DNA from: Mesodorylaimus sp. YZB2_4
Lineage: Eukaryota > Nematoda > Enoplea > Dorylaimida > Dorylaimidae
Reading direction: 5' to 3'
DNA: 64,000 nt
NCBI GenBank assembly: GCA_030248295.1
Contig: JASANH010000455.1
Location: forward strand, 186,001-250,000
Shown: positions 34,001 to 45,573 of the stretch, one piece after another
How positions within the stretch are numbered: position 1 is the first letter of the stretch
Layout of the letters: every line of letters begins with the position of its first letter
Translations under genes and position numbers: made by a program
Notes under the pieces: generated by a model
Database searches by the model: none
What the model was told of the DNA's origin: nothing
The model's input: the letters and a program-made list of their open reading frames with translations, nothing else

Positions 34001-35516
34001 CGGCGGCATCGAACTCGACTGCGGCATTGTCATTATCGACCTCAATGTTTCACTCGACGAAGACGAGGAGAACGTCACGGCCAACGGAGCGAACTCGAAT
34101 GCGGCATCCGATTTGGAAGACGTCGGCGCCAAAGTTGTTGAACCGGCGACACGGCTGACCGACTGAGACGGCGCGGAAGATCGAGTGTTCCCAGCGGCCA
34201 CATATTCGACCCTCGAGGCCCCGCCAAACGTGGGTGCTGGCCGTTCGTTGAATCGCTGAGCAGACGACACTTCGGAAAATCGAGGGCCGAGCACCTCACG
34301 ACCGCGATCATTCTTGAAAGCATGGCTGCTGGACGATTGATTGCCTGAAAACGGAAACATTGAAAAAAAATCACCCTTTCATTAGAAAAGTCTGAAAATA
34401 CCTCGATTCGAGTAATTTTCTTTCGTGCCACTTGACGCACCGAACGAGTGCGGTCTGGGCAACCGAGGACCACCACTGAATTTCGTAGCCGCGCTTTGCA
34501 TTCCCGCTGATCCGTGTCGATAATCCACGCGCCCCGTATCGCGCAGTCGAATCTGAAAACCGTTCGTCGGACCTTTTCCGACGATGGTGAACGAGCGAGA
34601 TAGCTTCGTTGCGAAAACCATTTTCGCTGAACAATTGAATTCCACTTTCGGATCGAATGGTTCGCCGTAGGTGGCTCGGTATTTGCGGCACAAGTCGTAA
34701 TATGTTAAAAAGCCGTTTGCGCGCGACGCGATTTCCACGATCCGCTTCTCGACGACACGTCTTCGCTCGGCGGTCAAACGGCGCTGTTCTTCCGTTTGTT
34801 GCATCTGCTCGGTGCCGCCGAAGCGGCTCGGCCGACTTTTCTTTTGCCTCTCGATCAAACTTTCGATTCGCTTAGTCGATTCATGCGACTGCGCGTGCAG
34901 CTTAACATGGCCATCGGGCGCCCTTCGAATACTAACCACGTCGGGTAAGGCTCGCAGCAGCTCATTGACATCACGGTAGCCCAGTTCCCTCGCTGGTATC
35001 GGCCGACCATTCAAATCCCTAAAAGAAAAATGATTCACCACGAGTAGAAACAAGGTTCATTGTGCACTAATTCATTCTCTGACATCGATTCAACAACGAA
35101 ATCAACAGTTGACGCAAGCTATGTGTTGTTTCGGGTGACAAAGGAAAGAAACTGGCGGATATGCTTAGAACTCGATAAAAAAGGGGAATACAATATCGAA
35201 CATAGGCGAAGGAAAACAGCCTGATATGCGTTTCTTCATTTTGTCGTTACGCCTGAAAGTTTTTTCATAAAATTCAAGCTCAAGCGAGTGATTGGTCTCC
35301 CTGCTGCACGAACATCGATGCGAAGAGTACATGCAGCATACAAAGCCTAAGGAAACTATTTAGAAACCCGACTTACTCGTAATCGATCTGCAACTCCTCG
35401 ATCGAGGCCCCGTTTCTCGACGTTATCAATATCGCACGAATTTCCATCTTCAATTTTTCCAAATCTTTTTCAGTCGCCGACACGCCTCTGCGCGAGGACA
35501 AACTCGCTGTAGCCAT
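31098..35516 (-). CDS. LOTUS (OST-HTH) and Tudor domain protein, TDRD5/7- or LOTR-1-like
   Basis: The gene starts at ATG 35516 (MATASLSSRRGVSATEKD) and ends at TGA 31098-31100. Early exons are 35516-35377, 35018-34402 and from about 34345. LOTUS 1 spans the first junction: KMEIRAILITSRNGASIEEL, then ELGYRDVNELLRALPDVV. LOTUS 2 is near KRIVEIASRANGFLTYYDL and LOTUS 3 near LKNRILELLSRYKNGIEWSV. LOTUS-like helices recur around VLQKYPSGISFLDFPTAYR with SLLELIQKMPDVF. The extended Tudor domain is near VLVAQVDTPGRFFMQLHSVY, CACLYEDNQWCRGSVTDV, VVLVDYGTEVIVKADSVFYL and SLPAQAIESCLAGL. The rest is Ser-rich linker and a charged C-terminus. LOTUS domains contact DEAD-box helicases or G-rich RNA, and Tudor domains bind methylarginine. 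Such proteins work in germ granules and small-RNA pathways. The total is near 1,100 aa; internal exons were not all bounded to the base. Confidence 0.87.
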
Positions 35517-36778
35517 ATTTGAAATCGAGCAAAATGGAATTGCGAAGTAAAATAATCAAATTTCCAATAAAAACAGTTAATCCGACGATCAAGAGCAAGT
35601 CCGACGATCGTCCAAATCCAGCAAAATCCAGAATCCGATCAAACCTTTTTTGCTGAGCGCACATCGCGATCTCCTTGCTGGCTGCTTATTGCAAAACCAT
35701 GAATGGCGGGTAATTTTAAAAAAAGGAAGTGTCACGCTGTCCTCACATCATCAAACGAACTGAGGGGAAGGGACACATTGTACAAGAAATGGCGAGTCGA
35801 ACACTCGACAGCACCGCGCAAAGCAGACGGCTAACCTACTCGGCCACGAATAGTTCAGCAGATTGCAACTTTGGTTTCGTTTCGAGTTTGCATTCTTGCG
35901 TTTGCGGGCAGTTGAAGTCTTTGCTGGTCCTAGACTAAACCAGAACTGGGCAGAGACGAGACTCGACATGGCCGACAAAGAATCCGGCTGAGGGGCTTAG
36001 GCTTAATGCCACGATCCGAGTTTACAGCCGCAGCCACATCACAGCAGCCACAGCAGCCAACTGGAGGTTGGCTATGTATGACACCGAATGGAGTATGTAA
36101 CAGGAAACAGCTGATAGCAAGGAGTTAGGACGAGATAGTTTCTCGCATGCCATCCCCTTCGCCATGGGTACCTCGCACAAGTCACAGTGGCCATGTGTCT
36201 CGTAATAAATGCTGGTCCCACGGGTCCTATTCCCTCAACGAGCCGTGGAAGCAATGCTCACGGTCAGCCAAAGCTATCTCGATGCGCATGCCATGAACAT
36301 ATGGCTGTGTATTATAGGTAGGTAAGACGGGTACTGCCACAGCGCGGCGCACGCTAATCGATACTCTTCCGCAGACTACGTTGGCAGAATAGGCTCTCGT
36401 CCCGCTCAACTGATGTTTCAGAAGGAGGGATACAATAAGAGCGAGCGAGTGGAGGGTGAGGTGTGTGCTGAAGGAAAGGAGAGATGGTTAGCACTCCCCT
36501 GGGCAAGGACGGAACCTTCGAGGCCGCAAGGCCGCTAGCACACAAACGACTGCAAAGACAGTCAATTTTTTCCACGCCTACGTGGAACGAGAGCAGAGGA
36601 TAGGCTACTGCCACGTGCAGGCGAACCAGCGTTGTGCCTGTCTAAACAATGCTTCCTGCTCTGTAGCTACGAAACGGATGAAAGCTCATGTCGGGCGCTT
36701 TTACACCCGATAAAAACTGCGGGGTTGACAAGCTTTGGTCAGCGAGGGTTGGATGCACGCCCTCAGGGGACCAAAGTG

Positions 36779-36801
36779 CATAAGTACCTTAGGTACTTAT
36801 G
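36779..36801. repeat. 10-bp perfect hairpin CATAAGTACC
   Basis: CATAAGTACC at 36779-36788 pairs perfectly with 36792-36801 over a 3-base loop. It is followed by a further GTACTTATG. An outer CTTTGGTC/GACCAAAG pair lies just upstream. Confidence 0.75.
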
Positions 36802-37478
36802 GTACTTATGAGTGAGAAGATGTTTGTTTAAGCTAATTGTAAGCTAGTCAGACTAGCAACCAATCTGATTTATTTGATGGTGCGAAGCTGTCAGAGTGTC
36901 AGCAGTCCTCCGAACGGCTCTGGATACTCTGATTACAGCTCAAACGCACACGACCCTCCGAGGTTCTGATTCAGGTCTCACGACAGCTTTTCATTTCAGC
37001 CTTCTCGCCTCTTGGTTCTTTTTCTCAGCCAGTGTACCGTCTTCCAAAACTTCGCCTTCACCCAGACTGGCCGCTACATGTAGACAGCATGTATATACAT
37101 GGCCTAAACATCAAATCAGGGCTCAAAGTCCAAGCACCACGCCATCAGGCAGATTATGATCAAGCATAACATCCAAACATAAAGCAAAGCCCTTGAATGG
37201 CGTCGACATGGCGCCAACAGGTCGCCAAAACACCGTTCCGTCAAACCAGCCACAGCTCGTACTGTAAGGGAGGCGATAGCTGTCATGTTATTGACAACGA
37301 TCAATCATGCTGTTCAGAAACACTTGGCTAGAAGCGCTACGAAATTGAATGGTAAGATTTGCACATGTAATAGGCGTGTTTGGCCGGTGGGGAAGGTTGT
37401 GTATTTGGTTGCCTTGACTATCCGCCTTATACACAGAGCAGTGTATTGGCTTGCCTTCGTTGGCCAGTCGATACGCTC

Positions 37479-37550
37479 CTCCAGGCAAGGCTGAAACCCG
37501 TCGGGTTGATGTCTCAGCCACCTAGTTACGACTAGGTGGCCTGCCTGGAG
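37479..37550. repeat. Nested inverted repeats with a branched fold
   Basis: Outer arms CTCCAGGCA (37479-37487) and TGCCTGGAG (37542-37550) enclose a perfect 10-bp hairpin, GCCACCTAGT (37517-37526) with ACTAGGTGGC (37531-37540) and loop TACG. A second hairpin, AACCCG-T-CGGGTT, is bracketed by GCTGA/TCAGC. The TACG-type tetraloop and three-way layout suggest a structured RNA or a transposon end. A related CGGGTTGATGT segment recurs near 37880. Confidence 0.6.
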
Positions 37551-39538
37551 CACATGTGATACCATCCGCTCACCGCGATACCTTGTCTAATGTTCGGCCG
37601 TTCAGCCTGTTGCACGCAGCAGCCATATTTAGCGGGCGATCTGCTGGTGTCGCGGCACCTGCCACTTACTGAGAGAGTTTGTGAGGCACCGCACCCTCAA
37701 TAAACAGCTTCAACTCCGAAACCCGACCCTTACTTTATATTCGCTCAACGGACATCACAGCTGAAAATCCCTGGATGGGGGATACACAACCACTTCTGCG
37801 CTGAAACCCTGCAGGCAGGTCATGGCAAGCGGGAGAAAGTAATCCATACTCTCCCCCGGCTGGTAGACGTCAGCCTATCGGGTTGATGTTTTAGTCGGAA
37901 CTTTTGTCCCGCCGACTTTGGTCAGCCGGACTCTCTACTAACAATAAGCCTGCCAGGCGTGATTGCAACACTCCTCCCAGAAATTGATGGGGTCAAGTGC
38001 TGACGGTCAGAACATCTTGATCTTGGAAAAGTAACATTTTATTCGATACAGTTTAATGGCCGACGAGTATGGCTTGAACATTTCTCACTTTCTCCAACAG
38101 TTTGTGAGATATGCAAATTTCTAGTCGTTTGAACCCCATTAACCAATCAACGAAGACAACCACAACAAACTTTCCATGGGTGGTCCCTCGGCCGTCGCTT
38201 AAAATGTTGTTTTTCTCAGCAACGGATGAACGAAACTAACAAAAGAGAAAAAAGCACGATACCTTCAATTCCATCTGACTTGAGGGATTGAAGTGACTCG
38301 ACTTATCCTGACCTGACCTTATCCTTACTGACTTGACTTAACATCCTTCCTTGGTTTATCCCTGGCTCGGACCCCTTTGACGTCCCATAGCCCTGGGTAC
38401 AAATGAGGGTTTACGGCAACCTAACCGAGTGAGGGAGACCACGGGAGGCCTCCAGAGATCACACTAGAGGCCTTCCACCACGTGTGTGAGTGCCGCCTAC
38501 ACACTCCCACTCAACCTGAAACATTTTCCCATAGAATATGCAAGTAAGCCTGTTTTTCGACTTTTTACAATCTCACGAATCGATGAAGGCAAAAATCTTT
38601 AAAGCTACTGTAGACACAACTCATTTTTGTGAATCGAATGATTTGCTCCCGGATAACTAACGATATGATGAGGACAACCATTGAATTTCTTTACCCTTAT
38701 TTCCCTCCCACGCGTGATCCATGCCCACAAATATGCTTGATTGAGCGTATGAAAATCGCGGCATTATCTGCAGCTATCCAGCCCCTCCCCTCATCCACTT
38801 CTCACACAACGTTCAACTGTACTCTCCACCAGGTCGCACCACCAGTCTTCTCCCGTCGCTTGATGTTTCAACACTTGGCCCCCTTTACATAGACTGTTGA
38901 AGACATCTTCTCAGGAGGTGACGCGGGGCGGCCATTCCGCCGATCGTATAGACTTCTAGATGACACGTTTCGTCAGTTGGGTTCTCGATGGCAAAATCGG
39001 GGCCCTTCTGTGGGCATTCTTATAAATACAAGAATGTCCAGCGATGCTGCCCGGGTAAATCACTGGCCTAGCTGTACACCTACTAGGCGCAGCGGAAAGG
39101 TCCGACAGGAAACTTCTGATTGCCGCCCAACCGGCCCCCTTTTTCGACCTCTGCTTCACTCAAGCACGATTAGTATGAGATTCATTATTTGCATATGGCC
39201 TATCCAAAAATACACCCACAAATTAGCCACCTCCCCAAACGGGGTACAATACAAAGTACTCCACACGGAAGTATTGCAACATACAGTACACGGCAAGACG
39301 ACACTCACATCGAATCCTGGTCGAGCACTCCAAAATGAATCAACAGTCAACTTTGCCATACCAAAGGTCCTAAACTATAAAAGATCACACAGCTGCAAAC
39401 CATTCACGCCACTTAGTCAAACAATGCCACATTTCCGAATCTACTCGCCATAGAATCTACAATATAACTCCAACTAGCATTACAATAGCTCTAGACTTAC
39501 ATTTCAACAACGACCCCCGACCAGTCAAGGATCCTCTT

Positions 39539-42500
39539 TCACGCATCTGAGCAATATCCATCGCTCAATCGATTCCTGTACAAAAGCAAATGATTCCGGT
39601 TATGCCGACTCGACTCTTGTCTATTAGGCTCCGGTTTAAATGTCGAAAAGTTCGGTCGCGAGCCGCTGGCTGAAGTAGCCGAACCGGAACCGATGGAAGC
39701 GTGCGATGAAACAGACATGGGCGATGCCGCTCCATTCAGTAAACCACCATTACCGTGATGCGCTCTCATCGAGCCGCCATCGTCCATTTTTACTTTCGTT
39801 TTCCTTCCAGTAATCGATAAAGAATCTGATTTGAGACTGGGCGTTGTCATTTGAGATTGCATGGCGGGAACTGGAGTAGGAACTCGTCTCTTCTTCTCTC
39901 CATCACTGTCACCATCACTATTCAATTGCTGCGAGAATAATGGCGGAGGCAGCAGCGGCGTATTGTTACTGACCACTCCGCCATTGGTCGATGACGACTG
40001 AACATCGCCCGCGTTCGACGATGAATAATTCGACGCCATCGACGCGTGAGGCGACGACGATAAGAAGCTGATGTTATGGCTAAAGCTACTGGCGAACGGG
40101 CCCGTCGACGTCAATGCCGATGCCGATGTGAGAATCAAAGGCGGTGGAACTGGTCGATGATTGCGTCCATTTGTTAGTGTCGACGACAATCCACCGAGTC
40201 CCCGAATGCCGTAGCAAAGGTCTAAACAAAAGCCATTCATCAACGCACTTCCAAAGGAGCGGCTCTTTTTCGTTAGTTCGACTAACGAACCACATTTTAA
40301 TTTTGTCTAGACGTCCAGACAGAATAAAAATATGCCCTGCCAAATGAAAGACAAATCATGAAAACCACGCCTTACCATTTTTGTTCAAATCGCATTCCGT
40401 ACTGTAACCGTCAGCCAACAACCTGTCCTCCGTAGTCAGCAATCCCTCCGCTTCCTCGCCAGTCCCATAATCAGCTGTTGGCCGACTGAGTATCCGTCGT
40501 TCCAACTTTCTGTCATCATCGCTGCCATCGCAGTCCAACGGGTTCGTATACAGATTCATAATGATCCCGGCTCCTGGTCGTGCGTTGCCGCTAGAGTACC
40601 CTGTAACCGATGGGGGCGGCGGGATTTGTCCAGCTGCCCTCATCAAGCCCAACGTCGACTGTGACGGAGCTGGCGGGGGTGGTGGACACTCCTCGTGATC
40701 ATCGTCCGCGCTGTCGGCCGTCGAATGTTGGAAACTGGCGCTGTTTGATATCGGAGGATACTAAAAACCAATTTCGTCAAACATGCTGCAAGAAAAGAAA
40801 TGACAAAAGCATACCATTTCCTTCATGACCGATTTGTCGTTACATAAAGCTTGTTCGCGATAAATTTTCTTGCTCGTAGCATCTCTATATTTCCCATTTG
40901 TGGCTAAAAATTCAAATTCCACGCCCTCATTTCCATCACAAGCCACTTAAAAACATTGACTTACCATTAACCAGTTTCTTCTGCTTTCTTTGCTTCACAG
41001 TGCAGATAACCATGAAGATGATGAGCAAAATGAACAGAGCACCAAGCACACCACCAATAACGTACAGCAGAGTTTCCGACTTCACGCTCAACCAGCCCAG
41101 AACTCCTGAATTCTTGTCCGTTCGATTAGCAAAGGCCGGAGGCCAACTGACATCAGAGCCCGTTAGGGTCACGTCTGACATCATATCGCCCTTGTACGAC
41201 GGCCTACTGCTCGCCACACCAACGAATGGACGTTCGGGGACACCAGCAGAATCAAATGTCCTCGGCGGCCTTGTACCATCAGTACCTGAAAAAGAGCCGA
41301 TACTTGACCATCTTCCAAATAAACCAACTGCTAATAACAGCACTACAATAACACAAAAACAGAGACAGAAACACAACACAACAGTCAACACCCAAACTCT
41401 TACTTCTTGGTTCTTCTGCTGGATGCATAAAAACAGACAATGCAGTCAGACTGATACAAACCACAGCAACATCGCTGACTGGGTATCCAAGGTAGTGTAG
41501 ACCCCCTTAAAAATTTTGGGAAAGTTTTGTAGAGGGGGGACCCTTCTCATTTTTTAGACCCCCCTGTCCCGCTCAGCAAGGGTGTGTAGGTAACTTTACT
41601 TTTTTTTACCCCCCCCCCCCCCCCCAATATCTTTGGCAGAAGAAAATTTTTTACATGGCGAAGACCCTCTTGTCCCGCCCGGCGAGGTTGTGCAGGTACC
41701 TTTGCTGTTTTAGACCCCCCCCCCCCCCAAGAAAACTTTCATTTTAATATAGTAAAAAGACAAAACGTTTTTCCTTGGCAGGCCAAAACCAACTTTAAAT
41801 TTTCGCGGGAAAAGTTTAAATTTAAAAACTTCAATTTTTACAAGAAACCAAATTAGGCCGCCATGTCGCCGACCCCCCCCCCCCCCCGGAAGAAGATCAG
41901 ACCCCCTTCCCGCAGACGAAGTCAGCGATGTTGAACCACAGGCAATATCAAAAGCCTAGTGTCACATCCCCACCCATGATTCAATTAGCTACAAAACTCA
42001 CTCAGAGTTGTCTCTTCAATCACATTCGACTCTCGACTCCTTCCAGCTCCATTGAAGGCGAACATCTTAATTTGATAAAGCGTGGCGGGCAATAAGTGAG
42101 TCAAAACGTGCTCACGACTCCATCTATCAGTAATTGTCTCCTAAACAAGTCTCCCTCGTCATTTACAGAACACGAATGTGCAATAGCTGACTTACATTCT
42201 GATAAACCACCGACGTGTCCGCATAATAGATTCTTCGATACATTATAACGAAGCCGTCGACCAGAGCTTGCTCACTTGTCGGATAATCCCACGAAACGCC
42301 GATGGCAGACCATGACATCGCCTATGAAACAAAGCCAATATATAGTGTAATCCAGCCTATCTCATGGCACAAATAGCAGCCTATGTTGGCCAGCCTATGC
42401 CGCTGTGTCATCCACACCAGCAGCAGCCCACACAAACATACCGTACCTTGACACTCATCAGAGTCGGTGCCATTCTCGGTCCAGACTGTTTCCTGTCGAT

Positions 42501-45500
42501 GGTCATCTCGTAAGGGCTCGTCATCTTGCTTAACGCCTGGTCATTGTTGTCGTACACGACAGCATACCGAAACTTGTACTTGTGACCAGGTTCCAGTCCA
42601 TCGATAGTTCCAGAATGCGAATGACTGGGTAATTCTTGATCGAGAGTCTTCCACGGTGGCTCCTTCTCGTTCTCGCTTCTCATTTTCTTGTATTGAAGTT
42701 TGAAAAACCTAATGCCCGCGTTTGCTTGCCGTTGTTCCTGGCTCACCCTCCAGCGCAACAATACACTCGTGTTCGAGTATCGAAAGACCGAAGGCGCTAC
42801 CAATCGTATCTTCTTCCTCTTCGCACTCTTCCTCGCACCCGACTTCTCGTCATCAGTCTCTTCATCTTCTATCGAATTGGCATGTTGCGTCCTCGACGGC
42901 GATTCGGGTTTCGTCCGTCCATGGTCGATCACTCGCCCTTCGAAGTCCAAATATGCCTTCGCAGTGGCATTGCCGAACGAGTTCGTAGCCACGCACGTAT
43001 ACCATCCACGATCCTGTTCAGTGGTCGTCTCGATGTTCAGACTGCCCGTCCCAATCCTTTTATACCGCCTCAATGTCGGCTGCTCGTCCAAACTATCATC
43101 GTCATCTTCTTCATCGTTCGGGTCGTAGTCCACTATCCGTTCCCCGTCCTTCAACCAGTATACGATATCCGTATTCGGGCTGACGTGGCACACAAACGTC
43201 ACCGACGACCCCACAATCGTCGTCTCGTTTTCTGGACCAGTTTTAATTGTGGGCATATGTCGCACCACATTTTCGCCACTTTCTTCTTGACCATTCCTGG
43301 CATTGGGAGCAAACGACGAATCCACGTACAAATTATCGCTGTCAACGGTGCCGTCATCGAACGGGCCTCGCCCACGAACCATACATTGGTACACACCCTT
43401 GCTCAGCGTCGATTCGGTCAAAGTAAAGCTCCACTTCGGGGATTCGCCACTTTGGAATTTCGTTTTGACAGGATTCAATGGTTGAGACAACAACGGACGG
43501 CCATTCACCCAGAATTCCAAATCGGAGGCCAGTCCAGTCGATGCCTGGCATGTTAAGCGATAGGCCAATCCGGATGACGCCGATTTATCGTCTTCTTCCA
43601 TATCACGTTCGATGGTCAATTTTGCATTGAGCGGGTCTAAAACGACGATCAATTATTGCAAGATCAGCCTCAACAAAACCCGTCATCTCTTACCATAAAC
43701 TCGCAAGGAATACATGATATAACGAGCCGAGGAGGCGACCGACGACTGCTGTCGCTTATCACCTGAACCTTCATTGACGTCCCCGCGGCAAATGTACGCC
43801 CCTTCGTCCTCCTTCGAAACGTTGTATAAAATCATGTTTCCCAAAACGTGTTTCCTCTTCTCAACGGGCGGTAATACAAGCCCATATTTCTCCCACCGCA
43901 CAGCCACCGTCCGACCAGCGCCACTGATCACAATGCACTCGAACGTCACATTGTCGCCTCGCCTAGCATCCACGATATTCCGTTGTTGCAAATGCGGCGA
44001 TGGTCGAATGATGTTTGCGTGATCATCGACCGCCGATGGCGTGACTCCAATAGGTACCGCATCATCGATGACGACCAACTCGATTGGTTTTGAATCACGG
44101 GATTGAGCCGACACAGGATTCATAGCACGACACACGTACGAGCCACGGTCCGATTTCTCCACACGACCAATTTGCAGTCCACTTGGCGTCAGGAAATAAC
44201 GATCTAAAAGTCCCCCGTACTCACTCCCATTAGCCTACGAAAACGCGTCTACTGTATTTACCGTGACTAAATATGATCTCTTTCGTTCCATTCACAACGA
44301 ACCAAATCTTGGCTGGTCCCGGCAGGCTTTCAGGAGTGTGACAAGGCAAATAGGCAGTGTGTCCAACGACAACACGTTCTTCACTCGACGAATCGCCCTT
44401 GAACTTTTTCAAACCTAAAACAGTATTATTCAATTAGTCCTTAAGTTCCAGGCCACCAAAAGTCGATCTTACTCGCCAGCTGTACTTGCACCGGCGGGCT
44501 CAAAACGCTGCCATAAGTAGGCCACGTAACATTGCATGAGTATTTGCCGACCATCAATTCCGCGTCAACACTCGCTTTCAAAAGCAGCCTAAAAGCACAA
44601 ATCAGTTCAAATGACCAGAAGCTAAAGCTGCCAACCCACGTTCACCTTCTGTATTGGACTTCGTACGAATTGTATCCTTTTTATGGACATCCAACCTCAC
44701 ACTACCAACAGCAAACCTGACTTTAACACCTGCTGACTTGACCTGATAGCCTGGACCAGACAGCACAGGTACCCCTACAAAAGTTCAATTCACTGACCAA
44801 CTGGCCCCTGAGTCACGTCTTCTTCAAAACCAAGCCTCAATAAAACTTGAATTAGCAACTGCTACTTTCTCTGGTCATAACTTATCACCAATTCACTTTT
44901 GCAATGTTCCCCTAATCGCACTTGGCACCTGACCTGAACTGTCATAAAGGCCAATTGGGGGTTTCTCGAAAAACACATTGATTACGCCCGAGAAGCTACC
45001 TACATTTTTTAACACCACCTAGTGCCTGTTGATCGCTGACACCTTTAGTGTGGACTTTTTAACCAGTCGGCTGGAAGCGCCCGTTACCTGGCGACTAGCA
45101 TCGTCAAAAACTCCAATTCCATAGCCCTACCCATTTTTCCTCCACCTCTCGGCCCCTAACAGCCATCCATTCGTTACACAGCTTACGACTCGACAAGCCT
45201 GTCAAAACATTTGTTAGCTTACGTGTCTCGATCGACTTGAAATGATCCTTGTGGCAGTCCGGCTTTGATCACGTCCTCTTCGTTGTACTTCCATACAATC
45301 TCCCGAGTGCTCTCGCTCAACCGAACCGACGATGGCAGACCAATCGCGCAACGTAAACGTAGGTCGTGCGATTTCGAGACATAGAACCCCGATCGCTGTC
45401 CATCCACAGTCTCGATCCCAACATCGGGTGCATCGAAAACTAAAAAACCCCCAATTATCAAAACCATCATGCCAACAAATAATTCACTTACTTTCCGTTT

Positions 45501-45573
45501 TAAGCGCATGCACGTGAGAATCGAAATGAGGTAGAAGACATAAAACCAAAGCGGCCACTCCGACTCGCCACAT
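39539..45573 (-). CDS. CDON/BOC/Ihog-like cell-surface receptor (Ig and FN3 repeats)
   Basis: The start at ATG 45573 gives a signal peptide (MWRVGVAALVLCLLPHFDS). Exons then encode about five Ig-like domains: DLRLRCAIG..KYSCNVTWP; AYLPCH..GSYVCRAMN; VTFECIV..GAYICRGDV; YRLTCQA..GVYQCMVRG; VTFVCHV..GWYTCVATN. FN3 domain 1 has IRFFKLQYKKM and YKFRYAVVYDNND. FN3 domain 2 has VDGFVIMYRR, DRWSREHVLTHLLPATLYQ and FNGAGRSRESNV. One transmembrane helix (LLYVIGGVLGALFILLIIFM) precedes a long Ser/Pro/Gly-rich tail ending DGYCSDA and TGA 39539-39541. The FN3 signatures resemble those of the hedgehog co-receptors CDON, BOC and Ihog, whose distal FN3 binds hedgehog. Estimated length is 1,300-1,400 aa; the 640-bp second intron splits Ig1. 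Alternatives are other Ig/FN3 adhesion or guidance receptors. Confidence 0.82.
41500..41930. repeat. Intronic poly-C tracts in degenerate repeats
   Basis: Within an intron of the Ig/FN3 gene the plus strand has C runs at 41609-41625 (17), 41715-41728 (14) and 41873-41887 (15). They are set among similar units with AGACCCCC, TGTCCCG and GCAGGTA/GTAGGTA. On the transcribed sense strand these are long G runs. Confidence 0.8.

Larger units (their letters stand above)
35517..39538. other. 4-kb gene-poor stretch
   Basis: No exon was supportable on either strand. Structured inverted repeats are at 36779-36801 and 37479-37550. A TGACT/TGACC-rich low-complexity run is near 38290-38345. The end near 39.0-39.5 kb is probably the 3' UTR of the Ig/FN3 gene. 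Confidence 0.5.

Noticed and set aside
38280-38345. Possible tandem array of TGACT units
   Set aside because: Units are irregular and few; better called low complexity than an array.
42636-43556. 306-codon plus-strand open frame
   Set aside because: It is antisense to the large Ig4-Ig5-FN3 exon of the minus-strand receptor; no motif of its own.
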